Positions 28,928 through 37,551 of a stretch of 64,000 nucleotides of DNA are shown here, one piece after another; within the stretch, counting starts at the first letter, position 1, and each line of letters starts with the position of its first letter. Below the pieces are notes generated by a model. The model searched no databases. It worked only from the letters and a program-made list of their open reading frames with translations, and was not told where the DNA came from. Source of the stretch: an uncultured Chloroflexota bacterium (lineage in GTDB: Bacteria; Chloroflexota; Dehalococcoidia; CAUJGQ01); contig CALFMN010000034.1 of NCBI GenBank assembly GCA_937879875.1, positions 1 to 64,000 on the forward strand. Reading direction: 5' to 3'. The translations under genes and the position numbers were made by a program.

Positions 28928-30412
28928 ATGGGGATCAAGATTACCGACACGGTGTTGCGCGACTCGCACCAGTCGCTGCTGGCGACGCGCATGCGCACCG
29001 AGGATATGCTGCCGATCTGCGAGGCGCTGGACGAGATCGGCTACTACTCGCTCGAAGTCTGGGGCGGCGCGACCTTCGACACCTGCCTGCGCTTCCTGCA
29101 CGAAGACCCGTGGCAGCGGCTGCGGCAGCTCAAGACCTGCCTGAAAAAGACGCCGACGCAGATGCTGCTGCGCGGCCAGAACGCCGTGGGCTACCGGCAC
29201 TACGCCGACGACGTGGTGATCGCGTTCTGCGAGAAGGCCGTCGAGAACGGCATGGACATCTTCCGCATCTTCGACGCGGTCAACGACGTGCGCAACCTCG
29301 AAACGGCGATGCGAGCGGTGAAGCGCGCCGGCGGCCACGTGCAGGGCACGATCTGCTACACGGTCAGCCCCGTCTTCGACGCCGAAGTCGCCGTGCAGAT
29401 GGGCCGCGAACTGGTGCAGATGGGCGCCGACACGGTCTGTCTGAAGGACATGGCCGGTCTGCTCGACCCGTTCACCGCGGGCGAGATCATCGGCAAGCTG
29501 CGCCAGGCGCTCGACGTGCCGCTGCAACTGCACTCGCACTGCACCAGCGGCTTCGCGGACATGGCCTACATCAAGGCGATCGAGGCGGGCGTGGACATCG
29601 TCGATACGGCGATCAGCACGCTCTCACACGGCACCTCGCAGCCGCCGACCGAGACGCTGGTGGCCACGCTGCGCGGCACGAAATGGGACACGGGCCTCGA
29701 CCTGAACAAGCTCACGCAGATCGCCGACTACTTCGCCGGCGTGCGCAGGAAGTACGAGGCGTTCGAAAGCGACTCGTTCGGCGTCGATGCCGGCGTGCTG
29801 ATCCACCAGATGCCCGGCGGCATGATCTCGAACATGGTCAACCAGTTGCGCGAGCAGAACGCGCTGGACCGGCTGGATGAAGTGCTGGCCGAAATGCCGC
29901 GCGTGCGCAAGGACATGGGCTATCCGCCGCTGGTGACGCCGACCAGCCAGATCGTCGGCACGCAGGCGGTGATGAACGTGCTGGCCGGCGAGCCGTACAA
30001 GCGGGTAACGCGCGAGGTGCGCCAGTACTTCCAGGGCTTTTACGGCCACGCGCCCGCGCCGGTGAACGAGGAAGTGCAGCACAAGGTTGTGGACCACGAC
30101 CAGCCGATCATCACCGATCGGCCGGCCGACCATATTCCGCCCGAGCTTGAAAAGGCCCGCGCCGAGATCGGCGAACTGGCTCGCAGCGAAGAGGACGTGA
30201 TCTCCTACGCGCTCTTCCCGCAGCCGGCGCGTGACTTCTTCACCTGGCGCAACGCCGGCGCGGAGCCGGAGCCGCAGATGGTGGCCGCCGTCGCCGCGGC
30301 GCTGGCAGCCGAAGCCGAGAAGACGCGCCCGGCTCCGGCCGTTGACGGGCACGCCAACGGCCGTTCGGCCTGGAAGCTGGCGGGACGGCAGCGCGGCGTG
30401 CGGGCGCGGTAG
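28928..30412 (+). CDS. Pyruvate/oxaloacetate carboxyltransferase (5S-type subunit)
   Basis: About 494 aa TIM-barrel carboxyltransferase of the HMGL-like family, as in transcarboxylase 5S, oxaloacetate decarboxylase alpha and the PYC C-terminal half. Opening KITDTVLRDSHQSLLATRM carries the metal Asp and catalytic residues; EVWGGATFDTCLRFL, CLKDMAGLLDP with the carbamylated-type Lys, and QLHSHCTSG with metal His residues are all present. No biotinyl domain is fused, so biotin comes from the next gene. ATG 28928 matches homologues; ATG 28910 is an alternative. Confidence 0.9.
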   Translation: MGIKITDTVLRDSHQSLLATRMRTEDMLPICEALDEIGYYSLEVWGGATFDTCLRFLHEDPWQRLRQLKTCLKKTPTQMLLRGQNAVGYRHYADDVVIAFCEKAVENGMDIFRIFDAVNDVRNLETAMRAVKRAGGHVQGTICYTVSPVFDAEVAVQMGRELVQMGADTVCLKDMAGLLDPFTAGEIIGKLRQALDVPLQLHSHCTSGFADMAYIKAIEAGVDIVDTAISTLSHGTSQPPTETLVATLRGTKWDTGLDLNKLTQIADYFAGVRRKYEAFESDSFGVDAGVLIHQMPGGMISNMVNQLREQNALDRLDEVLAEMPRVRKDMGYPPLVTPTSQIVGTQAVMNVLAGEPYKRVTREVRQYFQGFYGHAPAPVNEEVQHKVVDHDQPIITDRPADHIPPELEKARAEIGELARSEEDVISYALFPQPARDFFTWRNAGAEPEPQMVAAVAAALAAEAEKTRPAPAVDGHANGRSAWKLAGRQRGVRAR

Positions 30413-30462
30413 GCCGGTTGGTCTGTTCGCCTGGCAACCCAGCGCTCGGTATTGAAGGAACG

Positions 30463-30963
30463 ATGAAACTCACCGTTGATGGCAAACCGTTCGAGGTCAG
30501 CGTCGGCGCAGGCGAAGTCACGGTCGGCGAGCGCAGCTTCCGCGTGCGCGTCGAGGGCCGCGGGCCGCTGAAGACCGTCTATGTAGACGAGCAGCCCTTC
30601 CGCATCGAAGTGCCGGCCGACACCGGCGCCGACGAACTGCAGGTGCTGGTGGACGCCCGCTACCGCACGGTCAAGAGCGAAGCGGGTGGGCGGCCACGTG
30701 CGGCGGCGCCGGTCCGCAAAGCCGCGGCGGCCGCGCCGAAAGCCACGGTGCCCGGCGGTGTGCCCGCGGCGATGGCCGGCCGCGTACTCAAGATCGCGGT
30801 TGAGGCCGGCCAGGCGGTCAAGAGCGGCGAGCTGCTGCTGATCTTCGAGGCGATGAAGATGGAGAACGAGATCCGTTCTCCGCAGGATGGTACTGTCAAG
30901 GAGATCGCGGTGAAGGCGGGCGACCGCGTCAACGCCGGCGACCTGCTGCTCGTCTTGCAGTAG
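30463..30963 (+). CDS. Biotin carboxyl carrier protein (1.3S-type subunit)
   Basis: 166 aa. C-terminal biotinyl domain with EAMKMEN; the biotinylated residue is K132. An Ala/Pro/Lys linker (about 75-98) separates it from an N-terminal domain. ATG 30463 has AAGGA 5 nt upstream. It lies 50 nt after the 5S-type gene. It is the mobile arm linking the two carboxyltransferases. Confidence 0.93.
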   Translation: MKLTVDGKPFEVSVGAGEVTVGERSFRVRVEGRGPLKTVYVDEQPFRIEVPADTGADELQVLVDARYRTVKSEAGGRPRAAAPVRKAAAAAPKATVPGGVPAAMAGRVLKIAVEAGQAVKSGELLLIFEAMKMENEIRSPQDGTVKEIAVKAGDRVNAGDLLLVLQ

Positions 30964-31044
30964 CGGCGCAACCGCCCGCGAGCGTGTGTGGGAGCCGGCG
31001 GCCCGGTCACGGTGGGTGAGCGGCGGCTCGGGAGGAAAGTGGTC

Positions 31045-32142
31045 ATGGCCTACAACGTAACCCTGATCCCCGGCGACGGCACCGGGCCGGAGATCACGGA
31101 GGCGACGCGGCGCGTGCTCGAAGCCACGGGCGTGCCGTTCAACTGGGACATCCAGCAGGCCGGCGTGGATATTATGAAGACGGCAGGCACGCCACTGCCG
31201 CCGGCGGTGCTCGACTCGATCCGCAAGAACCGGGTCGCGCTCAAAGGCCCGATCACCACGCCGATCGGCACGGGCTTTCGCAGCGTCAACGTGGCGCTGC
31301 GCAAAGAGCTGGACCTGTACGCCTGCCTGCGGCCCTGCAAGAGCTACAAAGGCGTGCGCAGCCGCTACGAGAACATCGATCTCGTGATCGTGCGCGAGAA
31401 CCACGAGGATCTCTACTCCGGCATCGAGTTCCAGAAGGGCGACCCGTACGTCGAGAAGCTGCGCGAGATGGTCGTCGAAAGCGGCCAGAAGCCGTACTAC
31501 CCGGACGCTGGTATCTCGATCAAGGCGATCTCGGTCACGGGCACGAAGCGCATCACCCGCTTCGCCTTCCAGTACGCGCGCGACAACGGCCGCAAGAAGG
31601 TCACGGCCGTGACCAAGGCCAACATCATGAAGTTCTCGGATGGCCTCTTTTTGGAGGTCTTCCGCGAGGTGGCGCAGGACTTCCCCGAGATCCAGCCGGA
31701 AGAGATGCTGGTGGACAACATGTGCATGCAGCTCGTGCAGAAGCCCGAGCTGTACGACGTGCTCGTGCTGCCGAACCTCTACGGCGACCTGCTCTCTGAC
31801 CTGTGCGCCGGCCTGGTGGGCGGCCTCGGCGTGGCGCCGGGCGCCAACATCGGCGACGAGGCGGCGCTGTTCGAGCCGACGCACGGCTCCGCGCCGAAGT
31901 ACACCGGCCAGAACAAGGTCAACCCGATCGCGATGATGCTCTCCGGCATGCTGATGCTGCGCTACATCAAGGAGAACGACGCGGCCGACCGGCTGGAGCG
32001 GGCGATCGCGGACGTGATCGCCGAGGGCAGGACCGTCACGTACGACATGAAGCCCGACCGCAACGACCCGACCGCGGTGGGCACCAGCCAGGTGGCGGAC
32101 GGCATCATCGCCAAGCTGCAAACGATGAAGGCCGCGGTCTAG
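31045..32142 (+). CDS. NAD(P)-dependent isocitrate dehydrogenase (IDH/IPMDH family)
   Basis: 365 aa beta-decarboxylating dehydrogenase. MAYNVTLIPGDGTGPEI at the start, substrate loop TTPIGTGFRSVNVALRKELD with the Ser and Arg ligands, YENIDLVIVRENHEDLYSG and GDLLSDLCAGLVGGLG, and the NAD-type adenine region EPTHGSAPKYTG. The R-S-x-N-V-x-L-R pattern and N-terminal block favour isocitrate over isopropylmalate. ATG 31045 has GGAGG 10 nt upstream. Lies between the biotin carrier and malate dehydrogenase genes, with a terminator-like hairpin after it. Confidence 0.87.
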   Translation: MAYNVTLIPGDGTGPEITEATRRVLEATGVPFNWDIQQAGVDIMKTAGTPLPPAVLDSIRKNRVALKGPITTPIGTGFRSVNVALRKELDLYACLRPCKSYKGVRSRYENIDLVIVRENHEDLYSGIEFQKGDPYVEKLREMVVESGQKPYYPDAGISIKAISVTGTKRITRFAFQYARDNGRKKVTAVTKANIMKFSDGLFLEVFREVAQDFPEIQPEEMLVDNMCMQLVQKPELYDVLVLPNLYGDLLSDLCAGLVGGLGVAPGANIGDEAALFEPTHGSAPKYTGQNKVNPIAMMLSGMLMLRYIKENDAADRLERAIADVIAEGRTVTYDMKPDRNDPTAVGTSQVADGIIAKLQTMKAAV

Positions 32143-32164
32143 CCGCCGCGAACCAGCGAGCTTC

Positions 32165-32193
32165 CGGGGGCCGTTTGCAGACGGCCCCCGTTT
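32165..32193 (+). terminator. Hairpin between isocitrate and malate dehydrogenase genes
   Basis: 10-bp perfect stem CGGGGGCCGT/ACGGCCCCCG with a 6-nt loop (32165-32190) followed by TTTGG. The T-tract is short, so it may attenuate rather than fully stop transcription, or protect the upstream mRNA 3' end. Confidence 0.65.
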
Positions 32194-32232
32194 GGCGTCA
32201 CGAATACTGCACGATAGACAGGGGCGGAAGCG

Positions 32233-33180
32233 ATGCGCAAGAAGGTCACGATCGTCGGCGCGGGCAACACGGGCGCGACGATGGCGCTGCTGCTGGCGAT
32301 GAAGGGCTACGCGGATATCGTCTTGCAGGACATCATCGAGGATATGCCGCAGGGCAAGGCGCTCGACATGCTCGAAGCCGGGCCGATCCTCGGCTACGAC
32401 AGCCAGATCAGCGGCGCCAACGGCTGGGAGGAGACGGCGAACTCCGACATCGTGCTGATCACCTCCGGCGTGCCGCGCAAGCCGGGCATGACGCGCGACG
32501 ACCTGCTCAAAGTGAACATGGGCATCGTCAAGAGCGTGGCGGAGAACGCGACCAAGTCCTCGCCCAACGCGATCTTCGTCGTCTTCGCCAACCCAATGGA
32601 CGCGATGTGTCACGTGGTCAAGGACGTAACCGGCCTGCCCAAGCAGCGCATTATCGGCCAGGGCGGCGTGCTGGACACGGCTCGCTTCCGGACGTTTATC
32701 GCGCAGGAGCTGGGCGTCTCAGTCGAAGAGGTCGCGGCCTACGTGCTGGGCGGCCACGGCGACACGATGGTGCCGCTCACCGGCTACACCACCGTCGCCG
32801 GCCAGCCAGTGGAGCACCTGATTGCCAAAGAGCGGCTGGAGCAGATCGTGCAGCGGGCGCGCGACGGCGGCGCCGAGATCGTGCGGCTGTTGAAGACGGG
32901 CAGCGCCTTTTACGCCCCGGCCGCGGCCACGATCGAGATGGTCGACGCGATATTGATGGACCGCAAGCGCATCCTGCCCTGCGCGACCTATCTGGAAGGC
33001 GAGTTCGGCATCAGCGGCCTGTTCGTGGGCGTGCCGGTGAAGCTGGGCGCCGGCGGCATCGAGCAGGTGGTCGAGCTGCCGCTGGACGCGCCCACGAAAG
33101 CCGCCCTGCAAAAATCCGCCGACGCCGTGCGCGAGCTGGTCGACGCGATGGACCGCATCAAGGCCGCGGCAAGTGCGTAG
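32233..33180 (+). CDS. mdh: Malate dehydrogenase (LDH-like, NAD-dependent)
   Basis: Oxidises malate to oxaloacetate. 315 aa. Rossmann motif VTIVGAGNTGATMA, Asp in VLQDIIEDMPQGKALDM for NAD, substrate Arg residues in VPRKPGMTRDDLLKVN, catalytic His in LGGHGDTMVPL. Belongs to the LDH-like MDH group common in Chloroflexota and archaea. ATG 32233; GGGGCGGAAG precedes it. A second copy of its 3' end lies at 34292-34450. Confidence 0.95.
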   Translation: MRKKVTIVGAGNTGATMALLLAMKGYADIVLQDIIEDMPQGKALDMLEAGPILGYDSQISGANGWEETANSDIVLITSGVPRKPGMTRDDLLKVNMGIVKSVAENATKSSPNAIFVVFANPMDAMCHVVKDVTGLPKQRIIGQGGVLDTARFRTFIAQELGVSVEEVAAYVLGGHGDTMVPLTGYTTVAGQPVEHLIAKERLEQIVQRARDGGAEIVRLLKTGSAFYAPAAATIEMVDAILMDRKRILPCATYLEGEFGISGLFVGVPVKLGAGGIEQVVELPLDAPTKAALQKSADAVRELVDAMDRIKAAASA

Positions 33181-33198
33181 GGGCGGACGAATCCGCCC
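33181..33198 (+). terminator. Short hairpin directly after mdh
   Basis: GGGCGGA/TCCGCCC with loop CGAA begins at the base after the mdh stop. No T-tract follows. It resembles the hairpin at 51243-51262, so it could be a dispersed palindrome rather than a dedicated terminator. Confidence 0.5.
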
Positions 33199-33330
33199 TG
33201 GCGCTGGGTGCGCTCGCCAGAAGTCCGTTTTCCCGCCGCGCGCCGCTGGGTGGTAAATCTGCCTCTACGAGCCCCTGCCCGGTCGAGCGATCTGGTCGGC
33301 AGCCGACGATTCCTGCCGCCGTCAGCCGGC

Positions 33331-33642
33331 TCACGGCACGCCTGCTCGGCGACTCCCTGGCTCTCGCCTGGCTGATGCGCGACGGGTGGGAGCCGGGGGC
33401 AGGTTGGCGCGCAGTCGTGCGTCGATTGCTGTAGTCTGCTGCTCGTAATAGCGGACGGTGGCGTGAACGGCGTCCGCCGATACATCGTAGTCCGCAGCGG
33501 TGCGCTGGATGTCCCAGTCAATGGCCTTCAGGTGGCCGATAATCGCCCAGACGGGGACACCATACTCCGCTAACACCGCCTCGGCCGGGTCCATCTGCGC
33601 TGTCTGCTCGACGATAAAGCGATACGGGGTGCGACGGTTCAT
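33331..33642 (-). CDS. DUF433-family putative antitoxin
   Basis: 103 aa. The pattern PAEAVLAEYGVPVWAIIGHL ... QRTAADYDVSADAVHATVRYY fits DUF433, a small helical DNA-binding-like family found beside PIN-like toxins. ATG 33642 overlaps the stop of the PIN-like gene by ATGA, so translation is coupled. The C-terminal tail is Arg-rich and may be poorly conserved. Order here is toxin first, antitoxin second, the reverse of what I usually see for this pair. Confidence 0.75.
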   Translation of the reverse strand: MNRRTPYRFIVEQTAQMDPAEAVLAEYGVPVWAIIGHLKAIDWDIQRTAADYDVSADAVHATVRYYEQQTTAIDARLRANLPPAPTRRASARREPGSRRAGVP

Positions 33643-34034
33643 GGCATCATCCCGCTTTTCGGTCGCCACGGTACCCATCCCCTTGGCGTCCAGTCAAAGA
33701 AGGCGTTCCCGAATGACACGCCCATGGCCAGGAAGGTCTGCACGCGGTGGGCGTTCGCCCGCGGCTCACCATGCGGCAGTACTAAGATACCACCATGAGC
33801 GGTGCCGACACCCCATGCCCTGGTCCAGCGGAGCCAGGCGTCGTGAAGCAGTTCGAAATCCGCCCGATTGTGAGTGACCAACAGCCAGCCCCGCTCGGAG
33901 GCAAGCAGCAGCTAATAGCCGTCTGGCGCGGCTGTCAGGTCCAGATTGCGCGTGTGGGTCGCCGTGTGGCCGAGGTCGGTGAGATGGCGAGCCACGCTTG
34001 TCGCGACGTCGTTGTCCAAATAGAGCGCTGCCAT
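33639..34034 (-). pseudogene. DUF5615 PIN-like putative toxin with in-frame amber stop
   Basis: Start ATG 34034 opens MAALYLDNDVATSVARHL, the DUF5615/Mut7-C-like PIN start with the catalytic Asp residues, then LGHTATHTRNLDLTAAPDGY, then TAG (33914-33912). The same frame continues ASERGWLLVTHNRADFELLH and HGGILVLPHG, the rest of the family fold, to 33639. One C-to-T change of CAG would create the stop. Either the toxin is inactivated, or the stop is read through, or a sequencing error is present. The downstream part alone (from 33881) lacks the first acidic motif. Confidence 0.8.
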
Positions 34035-34291
34035 CGACAGACCACGATACCCCCTTCGGCTCGGCAGAGCCAACGTTCCCTGGCCACGCACGCGTCACCG
34101 CCAGGTTGCGTTCGAAGCGGCGCCGCTGAGCCGCGTCGTGGGCTGGAATCGCGCTCGGTTTGCCGTGCTTCGCTCCCGCCGAGGAGCTACGCCGCCAGCC
34201 GTGTCTTGCCCTCGCGCAGGCACACGCCCGCCATCGCCTCTCTGCCGGAGCTGATCCGGCTCGGCCAGCCGAGGCACAGCTTTTGCTTCAA

Positions 34292-34450
34292 CATCAGCGG
34301 CCTGTTCGTGGGCGTGCCGGTGAAGCTGGGCGCCGGCGGCATCGAGCAGGTGGTCGAGCTGCCGCTGGACGCGCCCACCAACGCCGCCCTGCAAAAGTCC
34401 GCCGGCGCCGTGCGCGAGCTGGTGGACGCGATGGACCGCATCAAGGCCGA
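34292..34450 (+). pseudogene. Duplicated 3' fragment of malate dehydrogenase
   Basis: About 159 bp closely matching 33009-33167 of mdh, with about eight mismatches. Encodes ISGLFVGVPVKLGAGGIEQV to VDAMDRIKAEG, lacks the mdh stop and any 5' part. It lies 1.1 kb downstream of mdh, so it is a partial tandem duplication or the trace of recombination between mdh copies, with the toxin-antitoxin pair between the two copies. Confidence 0.85.
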
Positions 34451-34468
34451 GGGGCGGCGAAGTGCCGG

Positions 34469-35389
34469 CTACGATTGCACCGCGCCCAGCACGATTTCGA
34501 GGCCGCTGGTGGGGTTGCCCTGGGTAATCACGCGGTAGGACTGCATGCTGATAAACAGCAGCGTGCCGCTGCCGTCCGTGATGCGGGCGGAGACGGCGTA
34601 GGTGTGGCTGGCGTCGATCGCGGCCGGGTCGTAGGACAGGCTGAAGGCGATCGGCACCTGACCCGCCGGGCTGATCGTCTGCATCGCCAGCACGGTGCTT
34701 GGCGCATCGGCGCGAGAGACATCGGCCAGCGTCACGGTCGCCACGGCGTCGGGCGGCAGGGCGCTGCGCTGCAGGTAGGTCAGCACGCCGGTCACCGCGC
34801 TCCCTTCCTGCCCGGCGAGGGGCGAGGTGCTCACGTCGGTCGCCGTGACCACGGGCGCGCCCTGGCTGTCGTCGATCGTGTAGCTGACGGAGCTGCGGCG
34901 CGAGGGACAGCAGAGCGGGTCGCTGTCGTTGTAGCGCAGGAACTCCGCGGCGATACCCGTCCCACCGATCAGCAGTTGCGCCTGACCGAGTGCGCCGTCG
35001 GTGCGTGAGTCCATCAGCACCGGCGACAGCGTGCCGGCGAACACACCGTTGACGAAGACGAAGTCCTGGTACTGCAACGGCCGGCACATGCCGTCGTAGC
35101 CCGACGTGCCGATGATGAGATTTACACCCCAGCCGCCCTGATAGGCGCCGACCAGCTTCCAGCCCGCAGCCACGACCTGCTGGTCGTCGGCCAGCTCGAC
35201 GGGGCGGGCAAGCGGGTCACACTCCGGATTGATCACCTGAATGGTCGGGGGCGCGGACGGCACGGCCATGCCGGGCGTGTTCCAGGGCACAAGGCCGTTA
35301 TCAAGCCAGATGCCGTCTGCCTGAGCGCCGTGGGCGGCGAGCAGCAGGAACGGCACCAATACAATCAGGACACCCAATACGCGTCGCAT
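34469..35389 (-). CDS. Secreted LppP/LprE-like protein with C-terminal YbaY-like domain
   Basis: 306 aa. Signal peptide with hydrophobic core VLGVLIVLVPFLLLAAHG and a likely cleavage after AQA; no lipobox Cys. The middle block FVFVNGVFAGTLSPVLMDSR then FLRYNDSDPLCCPSRRS is the LppP/LprE pattern. The C-terminus VTGVLTYLQRSALPPDAVAT and VPIAFSLSYDP, ending with TYAVSARITDGSGTLLFIS, is a YbaY-like lipoprotein domain. The second ATG (35389) is preferred: AAGGAGG is 5 nt upstream. Envelope role is inferred. Confidence 0.75.
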   Translation of the reverse strand: MRRVLGVLIVLVPFLLLAAHGAQADGIWLDNGLVPWNTPGMAVPSAPPTIQVINPECDPLARPVELADDQQVVAAGWKLVGAYQGGWGVNLIIGTSGYDGMCRPLQYQDFVFVNGVFAGTLSPVLMDSRTDGALGQAQLLIGGTGIAAEFLRYNDSDPLCCPSRRSSVSYTIDDSQGAPVVTATDVSTSPLAGQEGSAVTGVLTYLQRSALPPDAVATVTLADVSRADAPSTVLAMQTISPAGQVPIAFSLSYDPAAIDASHTYAVSARITDGSGTLLFISMQSYRVITQGNPTSGLEIVLGAVQS

Positions 35390-35473
35390 CATCGCCTCCT
35401 TAAGGCAGGTTTCCCAGATCGTTCGTGGGCAGGAAGATGGAATTGTCGTGACATCTGCTCTCTCGTCGCGGTG

Positions 35474-35791
35474 TCAGTGTTTCAATTCCTCGCGCAGAAA
35501 GTGGAAGAGGTCCGCGCCGGCGAGGATCAGGAACCCCACCGCCGCCAGATAGTCGGTGGACGCCTCCACCGCGCCGAGCCAGCCCGGGTGCCTGACCGGG
35601 AAGAGCTGGTCGGCAACCAGCGACACGCCTCTGCCGACGAGCAGGATAAACACCAGCGTCAGCGCGTCAAGGACAATGCGAATGCCCAGAAACGCTCGTG
35701 CGCGCAACTCCCTCAACAAGCGACCCAGGGACAACGGCGCCATCTTCTCAAGCGGCCGTGATGCGGCGTGGTTGTCGCAGGCGCCTGCCAT
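35474..35791 (-). CDS. Small membrane protein, two or three TM segments
   Basis: 105 aa. Hydrophobic stretches FLGIRIVLDALTLVFILLVG and YLAAVGFLILAGADLFHFL flank a short loop. No family recognised with confidence; resembles small phosphate-starvation/DUF1622-type membrane proteins. Start ATG 35791 is 1 nt after the stop of the upstream membrane gene, so the two are translationally coupled. Confidence 0.65.
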   Translation of the reverse strand: MAGACDNHAASRPLEKMAPLSLGRLLRELRARAFLGIRIVLDALTLVFILLVGRGVSLVADQLFPVRHPGWLGAVEASTDYLAAVGFLILAGADLFHFLREELKH

Positions 35792-35792
35792 C

Positions 35793-36512
35793 TCAGGCGA
35801 CCCGCGGCCGGTCCGGGTCGCCGCTTCCCTGCTCGCTCGCCAGTGTGACCGCGGCGAGCGACTGTACGAGCACGGTCACGACCGATGCGTAGACGATGAC
35901 CTTCTGCCCCGCGACCTGAATGATTCGCCCCGTGGACGTCTTGACATCGGGACCGGCCAGGATCAGCACCACGTAGGCGGCAAGGATGACGGCGTAGGCG
36001 ATGAAAACCCAGGCGAAGCGCTGCGGCACGCTGTGCTCGAGCAGGATCGCCACCGTGTAGAGCAGGACGGCGACGAGGAACGACGGGAACGCGATCTTGA
36101 CGAAGGCGTTGTGCGCCTCCAGGTAAAGGTCCCACGGCGTGGCGGCCACACCGACGAAGCAGATCGCGGTCACGACGCCGAACAGCGAGGCGAGGCGGCC
36201 CAGCCGGCGACGCCTGCCGGAAAAGAAGCCGACGAAGGCGACGAAGAACAGCACCATGACCACGGCCACCGCCGTCAGCGCCGTCACGAGCAAGACCAGT
36301 GAGGCGGTATTGGATTGGCCGGAAGGCGTGCGCGTCTGACCGAGGTCGCTGAAGAAGTTGTCGAAGAAGTCGTAGCGCTTCCCCGTCTGATTGAACGGCG
36401 TACCGCCCGGATAGAGCAGCATGGCGACAACCGTCAGCACGACGAAGAGCACACAGACAGCGGCCACGAGACGGTAAACGTCGCGCTCCCAGAACGATGG
36501 GCGGGTGGCCAT
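35793..36512 (-). CDS. Multi-pass membrane protein (DUF998-like)
   Basis: 239 aa with about six predicted TM helices, first at LVAAVCVLFVVLTVVAMLLY. The first outside loop carries NQTGKRYDFFDNFFSDLGQT, similar to the DUF998 signature where a periplasmic loop ends in SxLG. ATG 36512 has AAGGAG 9 nt upstream. Two-gene operon with the 105-aa membrane protein. Function unknown. Confidence 0.72.
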   Translation of the reverse strand: MATRPSFWERDVYRLVAAVCVLFVVLTVVAMLLYPGGTPFNQTGKRYDFFDNFFSDLGQTRTPSGQSNTASLVLLVTALTAVAVVMVLFFVAFVGFFSGRRRRLGRLASLFGVVTAICFVGVAATPWDLYLEAHNAFVKIAFPSFLVAVLLYTVAILLEHSVPQRFAWVFIAYAVILAAYVVLILAGPDVKTSTGRIIQVAGQKVIVYASVVTVLVQSLAAVTLASEQGSGDPDRPRVA

Positions 36513-36973
36513 CCTGCGGTCTCCTTCACTCTTCCAGGCCGGCGCAGCACGCTTGTCCGGCCGCCCTACTGCCCCGTGGACGTCACCACGATCGTGCCGC
36601 CGGTGTCGCTCAGTGCCCACGCGCCGGCGCGAAGCATCGCGACCGTGCCGAAGCACGCGGCTCGTTGCGCAGTCGGTTGCGCGCGGGGCTCGGCCTCGCG
36701 CCAGCGGAGTCTTCTTCGCCGCGTGCATGAAGTCTGCAAGGCGAGCGTCAGGAAGCGGAGCAGTCCGAAGGATATAGTACGCAGAAGCCCCGGTTTGTAA
36801 ACAGTGATAAGGCTTGTCCATGAAGGTACGAACGATGGACATCCCGCATACTGCCTGGCGGCAAGCGACGAGGCGCACTATGGCCCGAGCGCCGGCGCAG
36901 GGTCCGAACCTGGACGGGATGGATTGCCATGTCGCGCCGGCGGTTTGCGCGGACAACAGAGGTGCGGTGCTCG
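36513..36973. other. Intergenic stretch, no gene supported
   Basis: 461 nt. Short open frames only. A minus-strand tail GAWALSDTGGTIVVTSTGQ ending at 36567 looks protein-like but has no traceable beginning. No repeat or RNA was recognised. Confidence 0.35.
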
Positions 36974-37450
36974 TCAGAGCAACAGCCGCAGTTCCTCCGT
37001 GAGCCGCTCAGCAAGTTCGGGCCGGCCATGAAACTGGGCCGGCGTATTCTGGAACGCGGCGAGGCGCCACCCTTCGCCGCGCCGTGCAACAACGAACATC
37101 TGCACCGCGTTGAGCTGCGGATTCAGTTCCGCCTGCCCGGCGGGCACCATGCCGACGTCGGCCCGCAGCACGGCAACGTCGGCGGCAAGAAAACGCACGT
37201 GTCTGATGATGCCGGCGTATGCGGGCGTTTGGTGATTGGCGAAGATCTCGCCGAGCTGCGCCGCTATCTCCGTCCGCCCGCTCATGAAGCTGCCGTCAAA
37301 GCCGACCAGCATCCCGGCGTCCTCGAACAGCGCGGCGAAGCGGCCGGCGCTCCGCTCATTCCACGCGTCCCAAAGCTGCCGGCACAGGGCGCGGACGTCG
37401 GCTTCGTCTGCCGCGATCAGTTCGTGAGGCCTCACGGTTGGAGATGTCAA
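36974..37450 (-). CDS. SnoaL/NTF2-like protein (SgcJ/EcaC-type)
   Basis: 158 aa, single cone-shaped NTF2-like domain: DEADVRALCRQLWDAWNERS, FAALFEDAGMLVGFDGSFMS, GRTEIAAQLGEIFANHQT, and the C-terminal strand VQMFVVARRGEGWRLAAFQN. Family members include polyketide cyclases and many of unknown role. TTG 37450 is taken as start because AGGAGGG lies 8 nt upstream and the domain begins just after it. Upstream frame is arginine-rich noise. Confidence 0.75.
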   Translation of the reverse strand: MTSPTVRPHELIAADEADVRALCRQLWDAWNERSAGRFAALFEDAGMLVGFDGSFMSGRTEIAAQLGEIFANHQTPAYAGIIRHVRFLAADVAVLRADVGMVPAGQAELNPQLNAVQMFVVARRGEGWRLAAFQNTPAQFHGRPELAERLTEELRLLL

Positions 37451-37551
37451 TTCCCGTCCCTCCTCGCCCGCTGCCAGGGATATCCAGCCCGCGGTCGGGC
37501 CGGCAATCGTGGCCGAAGCGTTACGTGAAGCCGCTGCCGGCAGGCGCCCGT

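Noticed and set aside
30205..32613. 802-codon minus-strand frame
   Set aside because: Opposite strand of the biotin carrier, isocitrate and malate dehydrogenase genes; composition artefact.
36504..36570. Tail-like sequence GAWALSDTGGTIVVTSTGQ before the DUF998-like gene
   Set aside because: No start or upstream body could be traced, so no gene or pseudogene is claimed.
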